This document shows, piece after piece, positions 1-5,592 of a stretch of 13,508 bases of DNA; the stretch's first letter is position 1, and each line of letters starts with the position of its first letter. Source of the DNA: Halobacteriales archaeon QS_9_67_15 (lineage in GTDB: Archaea; Halobacteriota; Halobacteria; Halobacteriales; Haloarculaceae); NCBI GenBank assembly GCA_003023165.1, contig PXSD01000033.1:1-13508 (forward strand), written 5' to 3'. Made by a program: the position numbers and the translations under genes. The notes beneath the pieces are model-generated. The model did not search any database and was not told the origin of the DNA. It worked only from the letters and a program-made list of their open reading frames with translations.

Positions 1-27
1 CCTCGCCGTCGTCGGGCCGAGGTCCGG

Positions 28-1524
28 TTACTCGACGGAGATGCCGGCGACCGTGGCCGGTTCGAGTTCGGCGGTGACCGTGCCGTCGCCGTCGACGGTC
101 ACGTCGAGCTCCTCGGGGGCGAAGGCGTCGGCGTTGTTCGCGTCGACCGCCAGGTCGGGCTCCCGACCCTCGAAGAGGACCCGGGCGTCGATGTCATCGC
201 CGGTCGCGTCCTCGACGGTGAACTCGACGGTGTGGGCCGCGCGGGTGTCGAGGTTCGTCGCGGTGACGTAGATCTCGCCGTCGTCGTCGACGGAGGCGGA
301 GGCGCCGACCAGCGGCAGCTCGTCGTCGTCGACCTCCCGGGTCGACGTCTCGATGGAGGTGGTGACGGCCTCGTTGCCCTTGTGGGGGGCGTAGAAGTCG
401 TAGACGCGGTAGGTCGGACGCTTGAAGGCGTCGTCGCCGTCGGTCTCGACGAGGCACTGCAGGACGTTGACCGTCTGGGCGATATTCGACATCGTCATCA
501 CGTCGGCGTGGTGGTTGAACACGTCCAGCACTGCGGCGGCCGACAGCGCGTCGAGCACCGTGCCGGGCTGTTCGAGACCGGTCGCGCCCCGGGCCGCGGG
601 GTGCCAGGCCCCCCACTCGTCGATAATGACGCCGATGTCGCGGGTCGTCGAGAAGGCGTTGATGGCGGAGGCGAGCCGCTCGATGTGGTGGTCTATCTCG
701 AGCGCCTCGACGAGGAACTCGTCGTAGTCCTCGGTGTCGGACTCGGCGACGGACATCGTTCGGCCGTAGTAGTGGTGCAGCGTCAGGTGGTCCAGCGGGA
801 ACTCGACGCCCCACTTGCGGTCGGAGACCTCCTCCATGAAGCGGTGGTTCCACTCGTGGTTCTCGAACCCGCAGGCGATGAGCTCGAGGTCGTGGTCGAG
901 CATGTGGGCGCTCTGTGTGCCGACGTAGGTGGCAAAACGGCGGTACTCCCGGGCGTACTGCTCGGGGGACATCTGGCCGCCACACCCCCAGTTCTCGTTG
1001 CCCAGCCCCCAGTATTTCACTTCGTAGGGTTCCTCGCGGCCGTTCGCGCGGCGGCGGTCGGCCAGCTCGGTGTCGCCGTCGTAGTTACAGTACTCGACCC
1101 AGTCGGCCGCCTCCTGGGGGTCGCCCGACCCGACGTTGGCGGCGAGGTACGGCTCCGTGCCGACGCGCTCGCAGAACTCGAGGAACTCGTCGGTACCGAA
1201 GCGGTTCGACTCTTCGGGGATCATCTCCCGACCCTGACCCCAAAAGAGGTTCCGCCGTCGGGGACGGTCCTCGCGCGGCCCGACGCCGTCCTCCCAGTGG
1301 TAGTCGTCGGCGAAACAGCCGCCCGGCCAGCGCAACACGGGCATCTCCAGGCCGGCGAGCAGTTCGAGGACGTCCGCCCGGAAGCCGTCCTCGTCGGCGG
1401 TGTCGTCGGTCCAGACCCCGTCGTAGATACAGCGCCCGAGATGCTCGGCGAAATGACCGTGGAGTTCGGGCTCGATCCTGTCGATACCTGCCTCTGTGTG
1501 GACAGTTACGCGAGCGTTTGCCAT
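28..1524 (-). CDS. GH51 alpha-L-arabinofuranosidase
   Basis: A 498-residue protein of the length usual for family GH51. It hydrolyses terminal alpha-L-arabinofuranosyl residues from arabinan or arabinoxylan oligosaccharides with retention of configuration. The early motif LHGHFAEHLGRCIYDG (about residues 21-36) is the typical GH51 N-terminus. The acid/base glutamate is E177 in GLGNENWG, and the nucleophile is E303 in IIDEWGAWH. The C-terminal ~100 residues form the usual beta-sandwich, ending TVAGISVE. No signal peptide is visible, so it probably acts in the cytoplasm on imported oligosaccharides. The start follows a TATA box by about 31 nt, giving an almost leaderless mRNA. It lies 118 nt downstream of the FAH-family gene on the same strand but has its own promoter and a candidate operator. 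Arabinose release fits the pentose-degrading neighbours. The family call is firm; the exact glycan is inferred. Confidence 0.95.
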   Translation of the reverse strand: MANARVTVHTEAGIDRIEPELHGHFAEHLGRCIYDGVWTDDTADEDGFRADVLELLAGLEMPVLRWPGGCFADDYHWEDGVGPREDRPRRRNLFWGQGREMIPEESNRFGTDEFLEFCERVGTEPYLAANVGSGDPQEAADWVEYCNYDGDTELADRRRANGREEPYEVKYWGLGNENWGCGGQMSPEQYAREYRRFATYVGTQSAHMLDHDLELIACGFENHEWNHRFMEEVSDRKWGVEFPLDHLTLHHYYGRTMSVAESDTEDYDEFLVEALEIDHHIERLASAINAFSTTRDIGVIIDEWGAWHPAARGATGLEQPGTVLDALSAAAVLDVFNHHADVMTMSNIAQTVNVLQCLVETDGDDAFKRPTYRVYDFYAPHKGNEAVTTSIETSTREVDDDELPLVGASASVDDDGEIYVTATNLDTRAAHTVEFTVEDATGDDIDARVLFEGREPDLAVDANNADAFAPEELDVTVDGDGTVTAELEPATVAGISVE

Positions 1525-1551
1525 GCAGTCCTACATTATTCCGAGGCGGCG

Positions 1552-1559
1552 ATATAAAA
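1552..1559 (-). promoter_or_regulatory. TATA box of the GH51 gene
   Basis: The minus strand reads TTTTATAT, centred about 31 nt upstream of the ATG at 1524. Archaeal transcription starts roughly 27 nt downstream of the TATA centre, so the predicted leader is about 4 nt. The inverted repeat at 1564-1584 sits directly on its upstream side. Confidence 0.75.
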
Positions 1560-1565
1560 CGATCG

Positions 1566-1582
1566 GTCCGGGCGATCCGGAC
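1566..1582. promoter_or_regulatory. Inverted-repeat operator candidate, copy 1 (GH51 promoter)
   Basis: GTCCG, 7 nt, CGGAC: a perfect inverted repeat. The arms extend to 8 bp each (CGGTCCGG at 1564-1571 and CCGGACCG at 1577-1584). It lies about 5 nt upstream of the GH51 TATA box, in the position of an activator or regulator site. The same half-sites and spacing recur at 2591-2607, 3401-3417 and 5094-5110. A hairpin terminator for the upstream FAH-family gene is a possible alternative reading, but the conserved spacing at other promoters argues for protein binding. Confidence 0.65.
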
Positions 1583-1642
1583 CGCTAGGCGAGCGCGGGC
1601 CGCAGCGCTATCGAGAGCGAGAAAACGGGTCGCGGGTCGGCG

Positions 1643-2512
1643 TTACAGCCGTTCGACGGGGTTGGTGAGCGTGCCGATGTTCTCGATGTCGATGTGGACC
1701 TCGTCGCCGTCGCGCAGCGTCACGTCGTCCGGGGGGATGATCGACGTGCCGGTCAGGAGGACGCTCGCCTCCGGAACCTCGTTGTAGCGGGTGAAGTAGT
1801 CGACCAGTTCCTCGCAGGTCCGGACCATCTCGCTGGTCGAGGTCGAATCGGCGAAGACCGTCTCGCTGTCGCGGACGACCTCCATCTCCATGTCCACGTC
1901 CAGCGGGTCGCCGATCGACTCGCCGGTGGCGATGCAGGGGCCGATGGCGCAGCTCTTGGCGTAGGTCTTGCTCTGGGGGAGATACAGGAGATTGTCCCGC
2001 TCGATCGAGCGGCTGCAGACATCGTTGCCGACGGTGTAGCCGACGATCTCGCCGTCGTAGAGGACGATCGAGAGCTCGGGCTCGGCGGCGTCCCACTCGG
2101 AGTCGCCGCGGATCCCGACCGCGTCGTTCGGGCCGACGGTTCGACTGGGAGTCGCTTTGAAGTAGACCTCCGGGCGGTCGCCCTCGTAGGCGTCGAGGTA
2201 CGCCTCGGCAAGGCCGCCCTCCTCCTCGCGGGCCTCCTGGCTGATGGCGTAGGTGACGCCGGCCCCCCAGACCTCGTCGGGGTCGATCGGCCTGACCAGG
2301 TTCTCGCGTACCGCGTCGAGCTCGACGGTCTGTGCCTCCTCGACCAGCCCGCGGGCCACGTCGTCGACGGTCCCGTCCGTCAGCGACGCCGCCGACGCCA
2401 GCCCGAAGAACGAGGTCGGTGCGGCCTCGGTCGCCGTCAGGTCGTAGGCTGCCGATTCGTTCGCTGCGATGAGCGACTGAGAGTCCCCCGTCCCGATACG
2501 GTAGTAACGCAT
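1643..2512 (-). CDS. xacE: FAH-family dehydratase, probable 2-keto-3-deoxypentonate dehydratase (XacE-like)
   Basis: A 289-residue protein of the fumarylacetoacetate hydrolase fold. Metal-binding carboxylates are visible as E144 and E146 (AAEPELSIV) and D164 (VGNDVCSR), with a lysine in the FKA motif at K119. In Haloferax volcanii a FAH-family enzyme converts 2-keto-3-deoxy-xylonate/arabinonate to alpha-ketoglutarate semialdehyde in the oxidative pentose pathway. The neighbours here (IclR regulator, sugar-acid dehydratase, arabinofuranosidase, dehydrogenase remnant) support that role. The start at 2512 is fixed by a TATA box centred 27 nt upstream, so the mRNA is predicted to be leaderless. 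It is 94 nt downstream of the regulator gene on the same strand but has its own promoter. An alternative is 2,4-diketo-3-deoxy-rhamnonate hydrolase of the rhamnose pathway, also FAH-fold; the arabinose context makes that less likely. Confidence 0.8.
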   Translation of the reverse strand: MRYYRIGTGDSQSLIAANESAAYDLTATEAAPTSFFGLASAASLTDGTVDDVARGLVEEAQTVELDAVRENLVRPIDPDEVWGAGVTYAISQEAREEEGGLAEAYLDAYEGDRPEVYFKATPSRTVGPNDAVGIRGDSEWDAAEPELSIVLYDGEIVGYTVGNDVCSRSIERDNLLYLPQSKTYAKSCAIGPCIATGESIGDPLDVDMEMEVVRDSETVFADSTSTSEMVRTCEELVDYFTRYNEVPEASVLLTGTSIIPPDDVTLRDGDEVHIDIENIGTLTNPVERL

Positions 2513-2534
2513 AGTCTCCCGTGGAGAGTTCTAG

Positions 2535-2542
2535 AATAAATA
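2535..2542 (-). promoter_or_regulatory. TATA box of the FAH-family gene
   Basis: The minus strand reads TATTTATT, centred about 27 nt upstream of the ATG at 2512. This predicts a transcript beginning at the start codon, and it shows the gene need not be read through from the regulator. Confidence 0.75.
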
Positions 2543-2590
2543 GTTTGTCATCCCTCAGCGTCAGTCCGGTCGCGGCCGCGAGTCCGTCCG

Positions 2591-2607
2591 GTCCGGTAAG
2601 ACCGGAT
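2591..2607. promoter_or_regulatory. Inverted-repeat operator candidate, copy 2 (upstream of the FAH-family gene)
   Basis: GTCCG, 7 nt, CGGAT: nine of ten positions match the form seen at 1566 and 3401. An inner perfect repeat, TCCGGT-AAG-ACCGGA (2592-2606), starts right after the regulator's stop codon at 2607-2609, so a terminator hairpin is a competing explanation. Its centre is about 87 nt upstream of the FAH-family start, similar to the distances at the dehydratase (76) and at the dehydrogenase remnant (79). Confidence 0.5.
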
Positions 2608-3368
2608 CAGGCGTGCTGGATATTGACTTCGATGATGTTCGCGGTGCTGAGGACCTCCGAGGGGATCTCCTCATCGAAGCGGTCGCCGTTCATCCGACGT
2701 TTGGGCGCCGAGACGCTGACGGCGCCGGCGACCCGCTCGTCGGTGGTGATAGCGGCGGCGACACAGCGGATCCCCTCCAGTCGCTCCTCATTGTCGATGG
2801 CGTAGCCTCGCTCCCGGATCCGGTCGAGGTCGTCCTCGAGGGTCTCGCGGTCGGTGATCGTCTTGGGCGTGACCGGTTCGAGGCCGTGTTCGGCGATGAC
2901 CTCGTCGCGGCGCTCCCGGTCCATCTCCGCGAGGATGGCCTTGCCCATCGCCGTGGTGTGCAGGTCGACCTCCTTGCCCTCGTAGGTGTCGAGAGTGACC
3001 GACTGCGAGCCCTTGACCTTGTAGAGGAAGACGCCGCGGCCGTTCTCCTCGACCATCAGGTTCGCGTGCTCGCCGGTGTCGTCGGCCAGCTGGGTCACCT
3101 CGCTATCTGCGACCTCGAACAGAGTCGAGTCCGCGCGTGCGCGCCCGCCCAAGTTCAGGAAACGGACGCTGACGTGAAACATCCGGCCCTCCTTGACGAG
3201 GTAGCCAGCGTCAGTGAGCGTCTTGAGGTGGTCGTGAACCGTGCTCCGGGGCATCTCGAAGCGGTCGACCAATTCGCCGAGCGTCACGCCACCGGCGGCG
3301 TGGACCGCCTCGACAATATCGAGACTGGTCGCCGTCGACTTGATGGGGGGGTCCCGTTCGGCGTGCAT
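2607..3368 (-). CDS. xacR: IclR-family transcriptional regulator (XacR-like)
   Basis: A 253-residue protein, the usual IclR length. The N-terminal winged helix-turn-helix spans about residues 12-65 and includes a recognition-helix stretch around PRSTVHDHLKTL. It is followed by the C-terminal effector-binding domain, with LHTTAMGKAILA at the domain core. In Haloferax volcanii the IclR protein XacR activates xylose and arabinose catabolic genes and represses its own gene. This gene has the same setting, divergent from a sugar-acid dehydratase and next to a FAH-family dehydratase. The start at 3368 is preferred over a longer frame from 3395 because a TATA box is centred 28 nt upstream of it and the extra residues (MCHWLPWGG) look non-native. 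The effector is not visible and is presumably a pentose or a pathway intermediate. Confidence 0.88.
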   Translation of the reverse strand: MHAERDPPIKSTATSLDIVEAVHAAGGVTLGELVDRFEMPRSTVHDHLKTLTDAGYLVKEGRMFHVSVRFLNLGGRARADSTLFEVADSEVTQLADDTGEHANLMVEENGRGVFLYKVKGSQSVTLDTYEGKEVDLHTTAMGKAILAEMDRERRDEVIAEHGLEPVTPKTITDRETLEDDLDRIRERGYAIDNEERLEGIRCVAAAITTDERVAGAVSVSAPKRRMNGDRFDEEIPSEVLSTANIIEVNIQHA

Positions 3369-3393
3369 ACCTCCCCATGGGAGCCAGTGACAC

Positions 3394-3399
3394 ATTAAT
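3394..3399 (-). promoter_or_regulatory. TATA box of the IclR-type regulator gene
   Basis: ATTAAT (identical on both strands), centred about 28 nt upstream of the ATG at 3368. The predicted transcript starts at or next to the start codon. The inverted repeat at 3401-3417 abuts it, so a protein bound there could block TBP/TFB, which suits autorepression. Confidence 0.65.
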
Positions 3400-3400
3400 C

Positions 3401-3417
3401 GTCCGGCATCGTCGGAC
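3401..3417. promoter_or_regulatory. Inverted-repeat operator candidate, copy 3 (regulator-dehydratase intergenic region)
   Basis: GTCCG, 7 nt, CGGAC, with arms extendable to CGTCCG/CGGACG (3400-3418). It has the same half-sites and spacing as the site at 1566-1582. It abuts the regulator's TATA box on one side and lies about 49 bp upstream of the divergent dehydratase TATA box on the other, so one site could serve autorepression and activation together. This matches the published behaviour of XacR in Haloferax volcanii, where a palindrome acts at its own promoter; whether the sequence is the same is not something I can state. Confidence 0.7.
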
Positions 3418-3432
3418 GGTCGATAGCTCGGT

Positions 3433-3444
3433 CGAACCGGTTCG
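3433..3444. promoter_or_regulatory. 12-bp perfect palindrome upstream of the dehydratase promoter
   Basis: CGAACCGGTTCG is a perfect 12-bp palindrome centred about 20 bp upstream of the dehydratase TATA centre. That is where an archaeal activator or the BRE/TFB contact region sits. It differs from the TCCG-N7-CGGA repeat and occurs only here among the cluster promoters, so it may bind a second factor or be an extra site for the same regulator. Confidence 0.45.
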
Positions 3445-3454
3445 TACCGGTAGA

Positions 3455-3461
3455 TTTAATA
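3455..3461 (+). promoter_or_regulatory. TATA box of the sugar-acid dehydratase gene
   Basis: TTTAATA, centred 27 nt upstream of the ATG at 3485. It predicts a leaderless mRNA and decides the start codon: the frame is open back to 3377, but that upstream part lies inside the promoter. Confidence 0.75.
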
Positions 3462-3484
3462 CTATTGTCGGGAGCTTGGCAACC

Positions 3485-4660
3485 ATGTCGGACGTACGAA
3501 TCACCGACGTAGAGACGCACCTGGTAGCGAACCCGTGGAAACCGTGGGTTTTCGTCCGCCTCCATACGGACGCCGACATCACGGGTCTGGCAGAGGCGAC
3601 GACCCACGACAAGCCCCGGACGGTCGCGGCTGCCATCGAGGAGATGTCGGACTTCTTCATCGGCCGTGACCCGTTCGACACGGAGTCGCTCTGGCTCGAG
3701 ATGTACCGCGACGAGTGGTTCTCGAAGAACGTCGTCAACACGACGGTCGTCTCGGCGGTCGACATGGCCTGCTGGGACATCAAGGGCAAACACCTGGACC
3801 AGCCGGTGTACGAGCTACTCGGCGGCCCCGTCCACGGCACCGAGCTCCGCGCGTACGCCAACGGCTGGTACACTGACGCCGACGGCGAGCCGGAGGGGTT
3901 CGCGCGAGCCGCCGAACGCGTCGTCGACGACGGCTACGACGCGATGAAGTTCGACCCGTTCGGAACCGCGTGGCAGTCGATGACCACCGAGGAGAAGAAC
4001 CACGCCGTCGACATCGTCGGCGCCGTCCGCGAGGCCGTCGGTCCGGACGTGGAACTGCTCATCGAGTGTCACGGTCGCTTCTCAGCCGCCCAGGCCGTCG
4101 ATATCGCGAAGAAACTCGACCAGTTCGACCCGGCCTGGTACGAGGAGCCGTGCCCGCCGGACTCGATCAACAGCCTCGCCGAGGTCGCCCGGAAGTCGCC
4201 TATTCCGGTCGTCACGGGCGAGCGCCACATGACCAAGTACGACTTCTACGAACTGGTCACGCGCACCGACATCGACGTGTTCCAGCCCGACCTGATGAAC
4301 ACGGGCGGCATCACCGAGGGCAAGAAGATCGCCGGGCTCGCCGAGGCCGACCACGTCGACATCGCGCCGCACAACCCACAGGGCCCCGTCGCAGGTGCCA
4401 TCTACTCGCACTTCTGCACGTCCATCCCGAACTTCCGCATCCAGGAGATGTTCCAGACCTACGACGAGCCGTGGGTCGACCACCTTTTGACGGACCCGCT
4501 GAGGGTCGAGGACGGCTACGTCCAGGTGCCCGAGGGGCCCGGCTTCGGTATCGAACTCGATATGGATGTCGTCGAGGAACACGAGTACACCGAAGACGCC
4601 GTCCACACCATCGACCTCTGGGAGGAGAACTGGGAGAAGCGCGCCGACGAACTGCGCTGA
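3485..4660 (+). CDS. xacD: Enolase-superfamily sugar-acid dehydratase, probable xylonate/arabinonate dehydratase (XacD-like)
   Basis: A 391-residue protein of the mandelate racemase/muconate lactonizing group, normal in length. The capping domain occupies about residues 1-120 and the barrel follows. A catalytic-strand lysine is K155 in MKFDPFG. Metal ligands are E194 (IECHGR), E220/E221 (YEEP) and E246 (TGER). H296 in APHNPQGP is the likely general acid. It should eliminate water from a pentonate to give 2-keto-3-deoxypentonate, which the FAH-family enzyme next door would dehydrate again. In Haloferax volcanii the equivalent enzyme serves both D-xylose and L-arabinose. The substrate cannot be read from sequence; galactonate or gluconate dehydratase are the main alternatives. 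Divergent from the regulator, with a 116-nt shared promoter region. Confidence 0.85.
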   Translation: MSDVRITDVETHLVANPWKPWVFVRLHTDADITGLAEATTHDKPRTVAAAIEEMSDFFIGRDPFDTESLWLEMYRDEWFSKNVVNTTVVSAVDMACWDIKGKHLDQPVYELLGGPVHGTELRAYANGWYTDADGEPEGFARAAERVVDDGYDAMKFDPFGTAWQSMTTEEKNHAVDIVGAVREAVGPDVELLIECHGRFSAAQAVDIAKKLDQFDPAWYEEPCPPDSINSLAEVARKSPIPVVTGERHMTKYDFYELVTRTDIDVFQPDLMNTGGITEGKKIAGLAEADHVDIAPHNPQGPVAGAIYSHFCTSIPNFRIQEMFQTYDEPWVDHLLTDPLRVEDGYVQVPEGPGFGIELDMDVVEEHEYTEDAVHTIDLWEENWEKRADELR

Positions 4661-4735
4661 GCCGTCGCTCCGCCCTCGACACTGGATACATCGTCTGTCC
4701 CGGCGCGGGCCCGTCGAAAACCGCGGATTCGTCTT

Positions 4736-5023
4736 CTACTCGATGTCGACCGTCTCGCCGCTTTCCGCCGCCTCGTGGATAGCCGCGACCGTCCCCATGT
4801 CGAGAAGTCCGTGTTCGACGGTCTCGTACGCCTCGCAGACGCGGTCTGTCTTCTCCGTCGAGCTGCTGACGACAGTCGTCGTCGTACAACAGTCGACTTT
4901 CTCGACGGCTGGGAGGACGAACTCGCTCGTCCACCAGCCGATACCGACGAGTGCGAATCAGACCGTTCCGTCCGCATCGGTTCCCCAGTCGCGCGGTCCG
5001 TACTCGAACAGCGACGTAGACAT
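4736..5023 (-). pseudogene. xacA: Decayed Gfo/Idh/MocA-type pentose dehydrogenase (XacA-like), internal deletion plus stop
   Basis: A 96-codon minus-strand frame keeps both ends of a ~360-residue NAD(P)-dependent sugar dehydrogenase and has lost the middle. The N-terminal part has a Rossmann dinucleotide loop, LVGIGWWTSEFVLPAVE (about codons 25-41), and TTVVSSSTEK. The C-terminal part reads LLDMGTVAAIHEAAESG, ending TVDIE, as in full-length family members. The two are joined around EHG (4808-4816), a tripeptide that I recall occurring near both break points in relatives, so recombination at short homology is plausible. Codon 22 is TGA (4958-4960), probably from CGA (Arg). A complete promoter and a candidate operator remain upstream. 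It converges with the dehydratase gene 75 nt away. It cannot make an active enzyme. Confidence 0.8.
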
Positions 5024-5050
5024 TCCGTCTGGGCGATCCGCCACTGGCGG

Positions 5051-5057
5051 TATAAAT
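5051..5057 (-). promoter_or_regulatory. Orphaned TATA box of the dehydrogenase pseudogene, with flanking inverted repeats
   Basis: The minus strand reads ATTTATA, centred about 31 nt upstream of the ATG at 5023, the same geometry as the GH51 promoter. Two perfect inverted repeats flank it: CCGCC-ACT-GGCGG (5038-5050) on the start side, and the 12-bp palindrome GGCAGATCTGCC (5069-5080) upstream. Confidence 0.65.
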
Positions 5058-5093
5058 GTGCCTCTCCCGGCAGATCTGCCAGCCCGACAGTCT

Positions 5094-5110
5094 ATCCGAC
5101 ATACTCGGAT
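5094..5110. promoter_or_regulatory. Inverted-repeat operator candidate, copy 4 (dehydrogenase pseudogene promoter)
   Basis: ATCCG, 7 nt, CGGAT; as 6-bp arms ATCCGA/TCGGAT with a 5-nt spacer. It shares the TCCG-N7-CGGA core with the three sites at 1566, 2591 and 3401. It sits about 79 nt upstream of the former start codon and 48 bp above the TATA centre, close to the geometry at the dehydratase promoter. Confidence 0.6.
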
Positions 5111-5562
5111 CTACCTGTCACTAATGTCGTGTTCCGCAAACAGCGAACCGATTACGATATTAACGGTGTAATCTCACGGATCGCCGTCCGGACGTCTCCG
5201 AAGTATCGGTAGGTAGCCGGCTTCCGCACGAACCATTTCGGGTGTCGTTTGCAACGACGGAGAACGGGACGGCGAGCAGATACGGGACTCGCGTAGATAC
5301 GCACTCACCTCACGACAGAGCCCCGGAAACGTCCTTCGTAGTTTTCGCTCCCTCACATCCGATATTACCGACGTTCCGGTGCGATAAGACCGGACGGCAG
5401 GATCGGTCCGTCCGGACGGTCGCCCCACGAGAGACGGATTTCGTAGTCGACCCGAGGTCCACGGTCAGCGGTCGGAGTCAAGTGGAGGTGCTTGAACTGG
5501 ATTACGCCCATAATGCTGTGATTCGTCCGAGCCGGTCGCGTCGTTCGCGGCTGGCCGGTGGA
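5111..5562. other. Non-coding gap between the pentose cluster and the alcohol dehydrogenase gene
   Basis: I see no convincing gene here. Frames are open in places, including one continuous with the alcohol dehydrogenase frame back to 5242, but their translations do not look like proteins. It holds an inverted repeat GTCGTT-TGC-AACGAC (5244-5258), a 12-bp palindrome CCGTCCGGACGG (5408-5419), and an imperfect relative of the cluster operator at 5358-5373. It may include remains of lost pentose genes. Confidence 0.5.
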
Positions 5563-5568
5563 CTTATT
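5563..5568 (+). promoter_or_regulatory. TATA-like element of the alcohol dehydrogenase gene
   Basis: CTTATT, centred about 27 nt upstream of the ATG at 5593. It supports that start over the much longer open frame from 5242 and predicts a leaderless mRNA. The match to a canonical TATA box is modest. Confidence 0.5.
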
Positions 5569-5592
5569 CGGCGATCGCCACAACTGGAGAGT

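Noticed and set aside
232..1557. Long plus-strand open frame opposite the GH51 gene
   Set aside because: It is an antisense shadow of a high-GC gene: Val/Gly/Arg-rich, with no motif, while the minus strand carries a complete GH51 enzyme.
3377..3484. Earlier start for the sugar-acid dehydratase
   Set aside because: It would place the TATA box and palindrome inside the coding region. The native start MSDVRITDVETHLV at 3485 matches the family N-terminus.
5170..5235. Minus-strand stretch reading RYFGDVRTAIREITPLIS before a stop, looking protein-like
   Set aside because: It is only about 25 residues with no recognisable family and no supporting upstream sequence in the same frame. It could be a gene remnant but cannot be supported.
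5242..5592. N-terminal extension of the alcohol dehydrogenase frame
   Set aside because: The frame is open by chance. The residues are Arg/Ser-rich and unlike the family, and a TATA-like element lies 27 nt before the ATG at 5593.
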